Positions 1-11,500 are shown, counted from the stretch's first letter. The stretch is DNA of 64,000 nucleotides from Calamus simplicifolius (GCA_900491605.1 UESW01004424.1:683322-747321); one strand, 5' to 3'. Numbers and translations are program-made. The notes: generated by a model not told the origin, from the letters alone.

Positions 1-33
1 ATGGGTATTAGATACTGTAATGAGTGGCTTTAG
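1..33 (+). pseudogene. C-terminal end of a copia polyprotein (RNase H tail)
   Basis: The first ten codons read MGIRYCNEWL and then stop. This matches the usual last residues of a plant copia RNase H domain, where a short Gly-(Leu/Ile)-Arg motif is followed within a few residues by the stop. The copia fragment at 28.6-29.2 kb ends in the same way (GLRDMSHLL). A short purine-rich polypurine tract and then an LTR follow directly, as expected. The rest of the element lies left of the window, so its integrity cannot be judged. Confidence 0.7.
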
Positions 34-47
34 GCTAAGTGGGAGTT

Positions 48-2002
48 TGTTGGGAATTGTATCCTAAAGCCAATCATTTGATGATTGTGCTAATGTAAAT
101 TGTATATAAATTGATATATTAATAAAAGTTATTTGGCAGTTTATTCATTACAAGAACATCTTCTTAATACTCCTGAATAGTAATGAAGCCCTTAGGATCT
201 TCCTTCACGATAAAGGAGGATTTATCTTTGAAGGTCCTCAAAAAGTTCGCGACCAAATGATATACTATGACAGGGCCATAGTACTATCAATTATAGGACG
301 TTGTATATCATATTTGTTGGTTGTCCTCTTAACCAAGGAGTGTAGAGACACTGGTATGACATACAGGTGAAAGTGTAGGAGTACATTTCACCGAACGTGA
401 CTCATTTCGGATACTCTACTGTCAAGAGTTAATCCGAGAAGATATAGGTATAAGTATCCTTCAGACCTGAAGATCACAACCAGTGGCTTACAAGCAACTC
501 ATTGTACTTAGGTGCCGGACCACCTGGATTTCTAATCCAGCTACGAAAGGTTACTGGGTGCAGTCAAGTACTTGTGGTAGTCAGTTGTGGATCAAGATGG
601 AATTTGACCTATCCCGTTAAAAGGAGAAATGCTTGTGTTTCAATTTAGCAAGACCTTGGCCAAGGCACTTCATGTGAAAGTCACATGATCACTAAAATTG
701 AAATCACTTTATGGATTTGCTATTTAGAGTTGACAGGCTCTTAAGCCATCCTTAGCATTTGTGGTCAAGAGGATGAATTATACGGTAACTGTTTCTTAGG
801 GTTCTTGGAGTTTGCTCGGCAACTCTTCGACCTATCCGGACGTCGGGTTCCATTGCTAGATGGGCACATCGATTAGTATAGAAAGTTGTTTCTATGCTAC
901 CGGCTTAGGTTCGAACCTAGAGAGTCACACGCATAGAAGTTTCCTAGGATGATCTGTTTGCTGATCAACGATTGAGAATCGTATATGATTTAATTAATCA
1001 ATTTGATTGATTGAATTATCTCAATTGGGTTAAGTACAATTGAATAAGATTCAATTTGGTTTAAGTCTATTAGAAGGACTAGTCAATTTCAAATATTGAT
1101 TTAAAATTAGACTTGATTTGGATTTAAATAGATTCAGGACTAGCCAAATTTGATTTGGGCTAGGACCATGATCTATGTGGGTTCAGTCCAATAAATTCAG
1201 ATTAGCTTAAACCAAAAACTAAACCCAAACCTCTTGCATAAGTCTGAAAGATTAAATTCATATAGAATTTAATGTCTTGCATTAATCTTCTCCAAACAAT
1301 TCCGTCGGAATTCTAAAGTGTTAGAATAATGCGCCTCTTTGTATTAACCAAGCGCTACGGTTCGACGACTCTTTGGTTCTTTACCGAACGTCGAAATTAA
1401 CAAGCGCTATGGTTCGGCATCTCTTTGGTTTTCGCCAAGCGGCGGAATTCTAAATGTTAGAATTTAATGGGCTGGCTAAAAAGAGACTATAAATAGAGGA
1501 CATCCCTCACCAGATTAAATAGAAGAAAAAAAAAAACACACATATGTCGTGAATTAATTTTCTAAAGAATTAGAATAGAAAATCCTGGTGATTCTGGTGC
1601 TAACGGAAGTGTGGAGGATCTTAGAAGAAGAATTCAAGTGGAGGATTCAAGATCAGCAAAGTCGTTTTCCGCGAGCTAGCACTCCCGGAATCCGATCATT
1701 CGGGGCTTCGCGTGGACGATACTAGAGGCCGGACGATTGAACGGCTGCAGAGCATAAAAGGATTTACCAATTGCCTTAAGGTAAGTGATATGATCCCTAG
1801 ATCTTAAGGCATGCTTCAAGATAAGAAGTATGACTTCTTGCCTTGAAGATCAAGACATGATCTTGATAGTTTAATTTATATGCATATTTTGGATCAATCG
1901 ATCCTATATACAAGGCAAAGATATGATCTTGATGCATGTTAGATAGATTAGTATGTAATCTTTAAATTTTCGCATTGATAATTGTTATCAATAATTTAAA
2001 AC
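48..2002 (+). mobile_element. 3' LTR of a Ty1/copia element
   Basis: The LTR begins TGTTGGGAATTG just after the purine-rich AAGTGGGAG tract and ends TTTAAAACA, so the termini form the inverted pair TGTT/AACA. A TATAAATA box lies at about 1488-1495, where a U3/R promoter is expected. The five bases after the LTR (2003-2007, TGCAT) would be one target duplication copy; the other copy is outside the window. To the right, the sequence is a Harbinger transposase read on the minus strand and cut at this border, which supports the right edge. The right boundary is inferred from the termini and the broken reading frame, because the partner LTR is not visible. Confidence 0.75.
1488..1495 (+). promoter_or_regulatory. 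TATA box in the copia LTR
   Basis: TATAAATA lies about 510 bp before the LTR end, a typical place for the U3/R promoter of a plant copia LTR. It is a motif match only. Confidence 0.45.
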
Positions 2003-2530
2003 ATGCATGCCTCGGAGATTGTTTCTCCCTTCACAATGTTCGACCGTTACCTTAAAGAATGAATAGAAAGATCGATTATCTCTTATCTTCAGATGAACCG
2101 GTGAATCATTTGATGGAAGTTGAATGAACTCATTCTGCAAACGCAATACAACATCCATAACCTTATGAAAATACCTACTTATCGTCTCTCTTGAGTGCTG
2201 GTAGGTCTCTTGAATAATCCTATTCGATTGACCATGACCTAGACATGACAAAAAGATTGCCAGTTGCTCATCAAGTTCAACCATCCGACCCGATTTTAGG
2301 GATCCCATGCCAACAACTTTGTCTTTGAGAATCCGAAACATCTTTGTGTTTATTCTCAGGTACCGGTAGCAACGGTCAAAATGCTCATTCAAAATGTCTC
2401 GAATAATGTTCGCATCACTGAATTGTCGCATATGGCATGGAACCCTTTGAGAACACGAAGTTTCTTCGTCCGTTTCCATTAACTCTTCCAACATTTCGAT
2501 CATGTCATCATCAAGTAGCATGCCCTCCAA
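2003..2530 (-). pseudogene. Harbinger transposase, N-terminal part, cut by a copia LTR
   Basis: The minus-strand frame starts at 2530 and encodes the helical N-terminal region that precedes the DDE nuclease in plant PIF/Harbinger transposases. Recognisable blocks are CYRYLRINTKMF, then VELDEQLAIFLSCLGHG, then TISRYFHKVMDVVLRLQ. The frame then approaches the motif that normally reads GAIDGTH and contains the first catalytic Asp. Here it reads NNLRGMHV, and the copia LTR begins inside it. Full transposases are about 400 residues; here only about 176 remain, with no catalytic triad. It would bind terminal repeats and excise the element if whole. It is certainly inactive as seen. Confidence 0.8.
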
Positions 2531-2836
2531 AGTTTCAATTAAACCAAATTAATGGCTTACCATATCAATTGCAAAAGACACCAGCTACATTCACAAGGAC
2601 ATAAAATGTGTACTTATCATAGGTCAATAAGTATTGTACATATGCACGTTACAGTATGTGATGGTAATCAAACTGAAGTAACTATCACTGGCACAAGAAC
2701 ACATTGGTACATTCAACATTAAATAAAACATGTCCATGATATTAGAATGACAGCTTACATATTCATCAAATGTTTCATCAAACTAAGCAAGCAAATAACA
2801 TCATTACATATCCCAAAAAATGGGTTCACATCAAGT

Positions 2837-3905
2837 TCAAATACCTCGATGCTGATTCAAGTGGTAATTAACAAAACTTTTCATTTGATCTCCGTCTAAC
2901 ATCATGAATAATTGACTAGTCTCCAAGGAGTGACACAAGATATTAGACATCACTGTAAAGTCTTCCATCGCTAAATATAAGCTAAAAAGCTTCGATACGC
3001 ACTTATCCATACGACACGAAGCTTCCATTTCTGCCTTCTCTAGTTTGACAGCCAATAATTTCCTCGAGAGTTGAAGGGCTTCTTGTGAGAACTCCAAACG
3101 CTGGGAGGATTGCCGTCTCAAATCCTCTAATATTTCAACCTTGTCTACCCCTCCAACTCTTCTACGTCGTTATGTTGTTGGGGTAGTATCTTGATGCGGC
3201 CTTTGCCTTGGGAGCATCATTGTCAAGATCTACATGGATCGCATCATCGTCAGTCTCATTATGTAAACTCGGTTCATTGGAATAGCAGTCATCCGAATGA
3301 GTAAATAGAGGAGGGGCACAAGTCCTAAAAATTGGAACGTCGATGATTGGAGAGCTGAAATTGCTTGCAAAGGAGTGTAATCAATGCATGTCGCAGCTCC
3401 TACACCAGTAGCAACTTGCTTTTCATACCATATGAGCATATCCTCATATGGTGCGAAAGGCTTGTTCCTATAGTGTATCAGTTCCTTATTGACCTAATAC
3501 ACCCAAATAAAACAATTAGCTTCAATTCTTTAAAGTAAATGCAAATGTAAGAAACATGGATTGATTTGCTTACCGAGATCACACTGTCCTACTGTTCATC
3601 AATATTTGCTGGGATTTGTCTCTGGTTCCAACCTTAACCAGACAAAGTCGTCAAGTAATGATATTGGCGACATATTTTTCTCAAAATTTTCATTCTATTT
3701 TGCATATTCTGAATAGTGTAGTTGGTTTTAGCAACCATATTGAACCGTTCAAGAACCCGAAGGCTTAGTAAATGTGTTTTCGGTTGTACCATCACTAAGA
3801 AACTCCTCCTTCAGCAATCTTGACAAGATTTTATCCTCTTCATTGGTCCAGTTAGTAACCCTACCACGAGATGAGCCTGTTCACCGCTCTTCGAAGTGCT
3901 GGCCA
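2837..3905 (-). pseudogene. Harbinger ORF1, Myb/SANT-like DNA-binding protein, decayed
   Basis: On the minus strand, the sequence from about 3905 encodes a trihelix-type domain after one frameshift: WTNEEDKILSRLLKEE, later KTNYTIQNMQNRMKILRK and GWNQRQIPAN. Stops interrupt it at the LSG/GWN step and after DEQ. A plausible intron with GT...AG borders (about 3493-3571) joins DSVIS to VNKELIHYRNKPFAPYEDM, the block that in relatives reads HP..KPFR.KP.P.YD.L. The C-terminal part (3121-2837) is a Met/Leu-rich helical segment. In PIF/Harbinger elements ORF1 assists the transposase in nuclear import and DNA binding. The stops and the frameshift mark this copy as a pseudogene. Confidence 0.7.
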
Positions 3906-4686
3906 TGGTTCTTTTGTGGTTCTTCTTTTGTGGTTCTAACTATTCGATGAGATACAAGAAAAGAAAAATAATCATGCTAATGGTTTAACCTAGCATATGA
4001 CAAGTGTTTAAACAAGAAAGGTTTTTATTGGAAGCATTATTCTTTGGATAATATGTGATGGATAGGCCATAGTTGCCCATATGGACTAACAACCTAACAT
4101 CTACTCTTTCTCACCTAGATTTCAGAAACTATATACTGTTCTGAAATTATAATACACAATTTCATTTAACATTTAAATTCTAACAGATGTCAATGTTCTT
4201 AGTACTGCACAACAATCCAAGTGGATCATAATCAAATCCAGTAGGCAGTATGCAAAGTTCACTTCAAGACTCCAGGCTTTTAAAATTTACTTTATAATAA
4301 GCAGCAAATACTTCAAAGAAGGCGGAACACTTTTACTGCATGGGCGGATTTCACCTAGCAATAGTGAATGTTCCTCTTATGATGTTAGTATTAGTTAGAA
4401 ATGAGTTGGTTCTCTTTAGGTATGCCGCCGGGCAAAGTATTCATTGCTGGTGAGATGGCTTTCGATCCTGTTGCTAATCCAATGTCGGTTCAAATCATCA
4501 GTAGGTAGTCCAGTTGAATTCATGGCCAGGATTATGGTGAGGATATACGGTCATGAAGCAAGCTATATCTTCATTAAAGAATGAATATTAACTTGTTTAC
4601 GTGTTGTTAGCTTTAAGTGAGGCATTATTATGCTATTTTTGCTTTTCACTTATATTCCTCATGGGTTTTCAACTGAGAAGTGAGAA

Positions 4687-5325
4687 CAGAATCGGATCCA
4701 ACCGGAAACAAATGCCAAAAAAATCGCAGCATCCAAGAAAAAATGGGCGATTTCGTCATGGGACGACACACCAAATAAAATAAGAAAAAAACTATCAAAC
4801 AAAAATTCAATGATATATGCATAAAAATAATTTTAAACCATTTAAAAGAAGAGAAAGAAAGAGTACCCAAGACAAGCTATGAGGGATGGGAAATCAGAAA
4901 AAAAAGAACAGCTTTTCGAGGCCAAGAACCCTCGAAATCAAAGGAAATCTAGGGTTCAGCGGCCAAATCTATGAAGAGAAGAGGAGAAAGAGCAAACCTG
5001 CATCGAGCTGCAGAACCAGATCCAACCAGAAACAAATGCCAAAAAAATCGCAACCTCCAAGAAAATATGGGCAATTTATTAGTCACGGGATGACACACCA
5101 AATAACAAAAAAAAGCCAAACTATCAAACAGAAATTCAATGATATATGCATAAAAAAGATTCTAAACCATTTATAAGAAAGAGAAGGAAAGAGTATTTGA
5201 GACAAGCTATGAGAGATGAGAAATCAGAAAAAGAGAACAGCTTTTCGAGGCCAAGAACCCTCGAAATCGAAGGAAATCCAAGGTTCAGTGACCAGATCTA
5301 TGAAGAGAAGAGGAGAAAGAGCAAA
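4687..5325. repeat. Tandem duplication of about 325 bp in the Harbinger leader
   Basis: Bases 4687-5010 and 5011-5325 are two imperfect copies. Both carry CCAAC(C/A)(G/A)GAAACAAATGCC, then AAGCTATGAG(G/A)GATG, then CTTTTCGAGGCCAAGAACCC in the same order at a spacing of about 325-330 bp. Short plus-strand reading frames here are by-products of the repeat and are not treated as genes. Confidence 0.8.
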
Positions 5326-5710
5326 GTGGGAGCAGAAGTTCGGGAGCAGAGATCGGATGACGGGAGCAGGAGATCGGAAGCGGAAGACGGGAGCGGGAGA
5401 TCGAGAGACGGAAGATCGGGGCGACGGCCGCTCGGACGGGAGGGGGAAGAATGAAAGGACTAGGGTTAAAATTAATTTTTTATATTGACAAATATGCCCT
5501 CAAGGGATAGCTGGGGGGATAACCTGCTATTCCTGGGATCCTTAGGGAATAAGTTCGAGGAATAACCCATGTTTATCCCTATGTTTAACCATGGGTTATC
5601 CCCTCTAGTTAAATTTTTTCAGAATTATCCTTCCTAGTTATAGCTTTTGGGGATAAGAAGGGATATCCCATGGATATCCGCACTTATTCCCTATTTCAAA
5701 CACAACCTTA

Positions 5711-5910
5711 ACAATTCATTGTAAGGATAGAGGTAGAGGTAGACCTAAACTAACATGGACAGAAATAATTAAAAAAGATATAACTATTTATAATTTAAAT
5801 ATCGACTTGGTCCTGAATAGAGCAGAGTGGAGGAAGCAGATTTATGTAGCCGACCCCATGAGTTGGGAAAAGGCTTAGTTGAGTTGAGTTGAGTTGTTGT
5901 TGTGTGTGTG
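5711..5910 (+). pseudogene. 3' end of an RTE-type LINE reverse transcriptase ORF
   Basis: The frame from 5723 to the stop at 5878 encodes the typical C-terminus of plant RTE-like LINEs. It has an RGRGRPKLTW block, an acidic/basic helix, RAEWRKQIYVADPMSWEK and a stop. A run of TTGAG/TTG repeats follows (5879-5910), the usual simple-repeat tail of RTE elements. The reverse transcriptase and endonuclease domains are absent. Homology appears to begin right after the TTA at 5708-5710, implying that the Harbinger element was inserted into this LINE. Confidence 0.75.
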
Positions 5911-7866
5911 TATAGAAAAAAAATGAGTTATGTAGACTAGAGCATGATGCACCAATGATGCACCACCACTTATATACTCCTGTGCATGTTAGATGCATTT
6001 AATTGTTATCTTGACAACTTCTTACTTTGGTAATGTTTGATTCCTTGGAAATTATGAACTCAGAAGCAAAAGTGAATGAAGCATACGTGCTAATTTGAAG
6101 TCGAGCTGCTCAGAATGGTTTACTCAATTGACTGCCCTCTCTATTCCTGCACCAGCTTCATTATTGAACATGTTGCAGTGTTCAGGGAATATTTCTTTAC
6201 ATTGGCTCAGATATCCTTGACCCTCAAATTATTCATACCAGAACATTTTCACAGACAAAAATGCTTTATAATGCAGTAATATGATGTTCAGGTAATATTT
6301 GTTTACATTGGCTCAGATACGCTTGAGCTTCAAATTTTTCTTGCCAGTACAGCTTCACAGAGAACAGTGCTCTATAATGCGTAGTATAGTTTGAACCTTT
6401 CAAGATGCTAACATGGGTGTTATCCATATGTTCTTTAAGTGAAACTTGACAATTTGACATTTCTTTTGCGTTATGATGCTTAAGTTTCCTGCAATTATCC
6501 CTAACAGGTGATTTTATATCAAAATTTGAACAGAATCATCTAAATAATACCAAAACTGCATTTATATCTGCCCTAAATTTTGTCACAATTGATTGTTCAG
6601 TTAGCCTTCTCTGAAAAGAGAGAACATGAATTAGTTATTTTGATGCTAGTCTAGGAGTTACAGGTGATCTTAAAAGAATCTACCTGTCTTAAAAGTTCTG
6701 TTTGGAAGTTTTTGGTGCATCTCACAATGACATACCCAGAGCACCTCTGATAGTCTATACCATCCAACGATTCTGCCTTCTATGCATTCATTATAATGCC
6801 TGTGAAAATTCTTGTTTTTCTACACTTCCAATTTACAGCTTTTTAATCATACATTCACAGACCGTATAATGTTATGTTTTGTGCTTTATGTGCCTGTGAT
6901 TTTGCATTTTTCTCGAAGCAATTCAGATAAAAAGTTTCAGATTACATGTCCATTAGGTTTGCACCTGTGGGGTGATTGTCTAGGACAACATATGTAAGCT
7001 ATTTTTTGTCAATCTGGTAAATAAATGAAGGAGAAATTATCGGGGGGACAAAAGACCAGGTGATTGAGCTCTATGCTTATTGACTTGATTGAAGTTTCCA
7101 AATATTTTGCAGTGCAAGGCAACTTTGAAAAATAAAGAAGCTCACCATATCCTACCTTGTAACTTTTATTTCTTACACGTAGTTTGGGTGGTAGAGCCCA
7201 TGTCCTTGTTGTGAAAGCCTTCCTGGCCTCAACTTGGGAAAGCTCATCGCGGAATGCCTTCATGGTGGCATGCAGCCCATGTCCTTGAACTTGCTTTCTT
7301 TATCATTAGCAATCAACTTTAGGATCTGGCCCTGACTTACCATAGATGTTTCTTGATAACTCTCAGAAGTTGGTTTGAGGAAAGATCAGAATAGTGTCTC
7401 TCCTCTAATTGACAGTTAAATCCCTGACTATCCTGTACTTGCACAGAAGATAGAATGTGAAGGCACAGGCTACCTCAGTATTTCCTTGCTATTTGTCTCC
7501 ATATTTAGGGCATTTTATTGAAATCTTGCCTGTAGAATCTGCTTGATAAGTCATTGTCAGTGGACCATTGTGACAGGCTGATGCCTTTCAATTATTTCAG
7601 TATGGACCTGCACGTTTGGTATGCCTGTTGGTGTTAATTAAGGGTGTTTGTAATTGCATTTATCCAATCACGAGCAACAACATGGATGTTAGAATTGACA
7701 CTTGTATGGCCAGAGGAGTCTCTCTATATTGGCGGCTATTACTATTGCAGCCGCCATCACTCTCTTCATTCATTCTTATTCCTCCTGCAATCACACACTT
7801 CATCCTTCTCCCTCACCGTCCTCTTGTTTTTATAATGCACAAGCAGGATCAGAGTCATCAAATCCT
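5911..7866. other. Unassigned intergenic sequence
   Basis: No gene or transposon family is recognised in this stretch. Reading frames are short and lack motifs. It contains one tandem duplication (see 6180-6384) and ends at the target site of copia element A. Confidence 0.5.
6180..6384. repeat. Tandem duplication, two copies of about 106 bp
   Basis: Bases 6180-6276 and 6286-6384 share GTTCAGG(G/T)AATATTT, TTTACATTGGCTCAGATA, and (C/G)TTCACAGA...CT(T/C)TATAATGC in the same order. The copies are diverged, so the duplication is old. Confidence 0.7.
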
Positions 7867-7872
7867 ATATGA

Positions 7873-8910
7873 TGTTGGGTAATGAGCCTATTATTTCTTA
7901 TTAGGCCTATAAGCCTACCATTAAGAAATAGGCTTTGAATACCCATTACCCATTAAGGTTTGAATGAGAAATTGACAATATTTAGTTCCACATCAAAAAT
8001 TTTAAGTAAAGGTGGTTCACTTATATGGAAACCCCTTTCGTCATGCATAGTTCCCTGAGCTCACCATAGGCAAAGAGCTAGAGGGTGATGCGTAGCATCA
8101 TTACGCGCGCATGCGCATGCACGAAGGGCTTTGTAGGCGCATTTTGCACTTTGCACGTGTGCATCGCCGCGAGGAGCATGAGGAGCCTTAAAATTTTTCT
8201 TGATCATGAGTATTTGATAGTGGAGACTGACTAGATTAAGATGAGGGGCTAAGATCAAACGCTAGACCATTGATCACGATGATTGGATCAGGATTAGACT
8301 GATCGTTGGATCCGGTTCGATCGAATGATGATTGACCATTGGATAAGAGATGGTTGATCATCCGTGGACCATTGGTGATAAGACAACCTTCCCGATCATG
8401 AAACGGTGTATCAAAGCCATGCAACAACTTATCGGATCACGTGATCATCAAATCATGATGGTGAATCAGTGTATCGGGTCGTGGATCAGCTTATAGGATC
8501 GAGTGATCATCAGATCACGATTGAAAATCAATGGATCAAAGGATGATAAGATCCTCCATTCACATCTCTTGATCATATCGAATTGAAAATCATGTTAGAA
8601 ATTAAATTCGTAGGGATGCATCCAATAGATGCCTTAAGATTATAAATAGGGCATGCCATTCTCATTCCAAATCATCCAAAAAATTTATCCAAGTATTCAA
8701 GAGTACTTGCATACTCTAAAGTTAAGAGAGTATAGCAATTTTTTGGTTTGTTATTCTGATGAATTGTAGTGCTACTTTCATCAGAAGAAGACTGTTGTAT
8801 CCTGGGAGATAATTGTCACAAATTCGTAAGCATTTGTGCGAGACAAAATTGTATAGAGTGCAACTCTAGACACGGTCTTTGATCATAGTAGCATACACCA
8901 CAAGTCATCA
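7873..8910 (+). repeat. 5' LTR of copia element A
   Basis: This 1038-bp sequence aligns along its length with 23965-25066 and ends ...AAGTCATCA in both. It contains a TATAAATA box at 8641-8648 and an unusually GATC-rich tract (about 8230-8600). The right LTR is longer, mainly because it holds an extra partial copy of an internal segment around 24470-24550. Confidence 0.88.
8641..8648 (+). promoter_or_regulatory. TATA box of copia A 5' LTR
   Basis: TATAAATA is followed by GGGCATGCC; the same arrangement recurs in the 3' LTR near 24790. It is conserved between the two LTRs and placed as a retrotransposon promoter would be. Confidence 0.5.
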
Positions 8911-8954
8911 ACAATCTTAAGACAATTTAGCGAATTCCAAGTGCTGCTACTATA

Positions 8955-9422
8955 ATGGCTTCAATTACTGCACCCATTCAAGCCGAAAAGCTGAAGAAGT
9001 TTACCGGTATTGATTTCAAAAGATGGTAACAAAAGATGTTGTTCTACCTTACCACTTTAAATCTGGCCAAAGTTATTAATGAAGATCCACCAGTCCTAAA
9101 GGAAGGGGAGACCGACAAGTAAGTAATTGCTGCGATGGAAGCATGGAAGCATTTATACTTTTTATGCAATAACTACATCCTAAATGGATTGGATAATACT
9201 CTGTACAATGTGTACAGTAGTATTAATACTGCTAAGGAATTATGGGCATCCTTGGACAAGAAATACAAGATTGAGGATGCTGGCCATAAGAAATGTGTGG
9301 TCGATAGGTTTCTTGAGTAAAAGATGGTTGATCACAAAACTGTCATGGAGCAAGTTCAAGAATTGCAAATCATCCTCCATGAAATACATGCTGAAAGAAT
9401 GTCTCTAAGTGAGTCATTCCAG
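8955..9422 (+). pseudogene. copia A gag, first part
   Basis: The frame opens with MASITAPIQAEKLKKFTG, typical of the N-terminus of plant copia gag (UBN2-like) proteins, about 45 bp after the LTR. It continues through WKHLYFLCNNYILNGLDN and ELWASLDKKYKIEDAGHKK. In-frame stops occur where a Trp is expected before QKM (FKRW then stop), after EGETDK, and after VVDRFLE. The frame reaches LSESFQ at 9422, where a foreign 1.67-kb insertion starts. Gag would form the cytoplasmic particle that packages the RNA; this copy cannot make it. Confidence 0.8.
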
Positions 9423-10097
9423 ATTGATGTAGCACAAGGTCAGGGGATGATTATGTAATTAATGAATTGATGAAAATTAATTTTTTAAGGTATTTTAGAA
9501 GATGACTAATTCATCGAAATTAAGAGAAAGAGTAAGAGGACAGATTATGTGATGTAGAAAGTAACGGTTCAGGAATATAACTTTTAGAAAAATAAAGAAG
9601 CGTACCGGAAAAGTCTGGAATTGAGAAACTCCATAGAAGACATGCTCATGAACTTTCATAGAATCAGAATCACAGAGTAAGGGAAAGGTTGATTTATCCG
9701 ACGATGATGTGCTCGAATGTTGGTAGAAGATCTCTCGCTAGTGGGCAAGATTTCTGGACGAGAAAATTATCTTCCACGTGAGGTTCCTTGATCTTGATTC
9801 AGTGGCAAAGAAGACATCATCGGCTTTAGAGATGAAATCAGAGAGCGGCGGCGGTGGCTTTGGAAATAAATCAAGAGAGGGGCGGTGGTTTTGGAGAGAG
9901 AGAGCGGCGGCTTTGGAAATAAGTCAAGAGAGGGACGGTTGTTTTAGAATGAAAGGAGGACGGCGGCTAGGGTTCCAAGTATGGATGCCTAGAATTTAGG
10001 GGGGGTGGTGGTCGGTTATGATGGTATAAGGATTAAGATTTCTTTGGTGGAGCTTGGTAGAGGAGATGGACTAGATTAGGGTTTAATAGTAAGAACA

Positions 10098-10260
10098 CTT
10101 CGGCCTCACGCCTAGCTCCCTCACGGAGGATCAATTGCTCAAAGCAATGGAAATCTTCGACCTCACGCCTAACTCCCTCACGGAGGATTAATTGCTCAAA
10201 GCAACGAAATCTTCGGCCTCATACCTAACTCCCTCACGGAGGATCAATTGCTTAGGGGAA
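10098..10260. repeat. Minisatellite, three copies of about 56 bp
   Basis: Three consecutive units contain CTTCG(G/A)CCTCA, then AACTCCCTCACGGAGGAT, then AATTGCT. The run lies inside the unclassified insertion and is probably a replication-slippage product. Confidence 0.85.
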
Positions 10261-10681
10261 CGGAAATAGAACTTGGAAATAAATTTGTATATATTCATAT
10301 TCTATTCTTTCATCTCAAGAGAATGGTTTTATAGACCTCTCATACCATTACAAGGTAAGTGCAACAATTAGAGTAATAAATGATAGAGATTACAAAATAT
10401 GGTAGAATTGCATAGCAAAAATCTTCTTCCCTTCATTTGATTTGATCAAAATGATAGCAGCAATATATAGTTCCAATTGGAGGCGAGGGACCACAAGCAA
10501 AGAAGGAAGCTTTGGGGTGACATCCTTCTTTCTTTTCTTTTGTCAATAAGGTTCATATGGAGCGCAAGATCCTTTCCAGAATGGTTGAGATGCTGATCTT
10601 TAATTCCATTAAAGCATAGCAGGGGATCACCGATTTCTTCCTTATGGGGTGCCCAAGGTTGCCATTATTATAGGTGGCGAC

Positions 10682-10790
10682 ATGGAGGGAGAAGATTGAT
10701 TCCACGTCATCAATCGGATGAAGGCAGATCCAATGGAGGGAGAAGATTGATTCTACGTCATCAATCTTGATGTAGGTGTATCCAATCTAT
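10682..10790. repeat. Tandem repeat, two copies of about 55 bp
   Basis: TGGAGGGAGAAGATTGATTC, then TACGTCATCAATC (or CACGTCATCAATC), appears twice in succession inside the unclassified insertion. Confidence 0.75.
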
Positions 10791-11093
10791 GCAGAGCTCT
10801 GAGGGTAGGGTATGAATATGGTTAGAGAAGATTGAATGGTTGTCCAATACTGCCTAATCTGGGGGCTTCTTCTGAATATCTTCAGCAGGGTTTCAACAAG
10901 AGTAATACACTTCTCTTGAATTATTATAGGACTCAAATAAAATAAAAATGCATGACCTAGACTTTGGACTAAACCAAACTTGACTGGCAGGACTCAACCA
11001 ACTATGAAAGAAAAAAATTACGGGACTTCTAGGGTTTAGAGATCCAAATGGAACCCTGCAACCTTTTTATCACTCTTGCTCCTGCACCAATTT

Positions 11094-11500
11094 CAGGTAG
11101 CTATTATCATTAAGAAGCTACCACCATCATGGAAAGACTTCAAGAACTACATGAAGCACAAGCATAAGGAGATGAGACTTGAAGATTTGATTGTCCGCCT
11201 GAGGATCGAAGAAGATAACAAGAGCCATGATAAAAAGGTAGGAGGACAACCTACTGAGCTTAAGGCCAGCCTCATAGAAGGAAAGAAGAAACACAAGTTT
11301 CCTGGTGAAGGATTCAAACATAAGAAGGGCAATCTTAAGAAATTTAAGGGAAAGTACTTTGTTTGTGGAAAACAAGGGCATAAATCCAAGGATGATCGTT
11401 TTAAGGGGAAAAAGAAAGAGGTCAATATTACTAAAGACACCCTATTACAAGAAGTATCCGATAAGATGTTATCAGCCATGGTATTTGAAGCAAATATGGT
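11094..11500 (+). pseudogene. copia A gag, second part with damaged zinc knuckle
   Basis: The frame resumes inside gag with IIIKKLPPSWKDFKNYMKHK and MRLEDLIVRLRIEEDNK, conserved blocks of plant copia gag. A basic stretch and a zinc-knuckle region follow. The knuckle reads YFVCGKQGHKSKDDRF, whereas the family pattern is C-X2-C-X4-H-X4-C. The first and last cysteines are replaced by Tyr and Asp, so it could not bind zinc. The frame runs without a stop into the protease. Confidence 0.85.

Larger units (their letters stand above)
2003..5707 (-). mobile_element. PIF/Harbinger DNA transposon, left part missing
   Basis: The right terminus is recognised by the inverted terminal sequence (reading inward GGTTGTGTTTGAAAT) followed by a TTA target site at 5708-5710. 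It is closely similar to the terminus of the second Harbinger-like element at 50288. Inside, on the minus strand and in the usual order, are a Myb/SANT-like ORF1 and a transposase ORF2. The element is interrupted at 2002/2003 by the copia LTR, so the nuclease half and the other terminus, if they survive, lie outside the window. The untranslated leader (about 3906-5707) carries an internal tandem duplication. On its right side the element lies inside an RTE LINE tail. Confidence 0.75.
9423..11091. mobile_element. Unclassified 1.67-kb insertion in copia A gag
   Basis: The gag frame breaks after SESFQ at 9422 and resumes with QVAIIIKKLPPSWKDF from about 11094, so the stretch between is an insertion. 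Its ends are short imperfect inverted repeats: ATTGATGTAG at the left, and ATTGGTGCAG read inward from the right. The flanks TTCCAG and TTTCAG look like a slightly mutated target duplication. No transposase or retroelement protein is seen inside. It could be a solo LTR (TG...CA) or a non-autonomous DNA element. It carries two small tandem repeats and no credible gene. Confidence 0.65.

Noticed and set aside
5795..5998. Minus-strand 67-codon frame
   Set aside because: It is a shadow of the LINE tail on the plus strand and of its TTG repeats.
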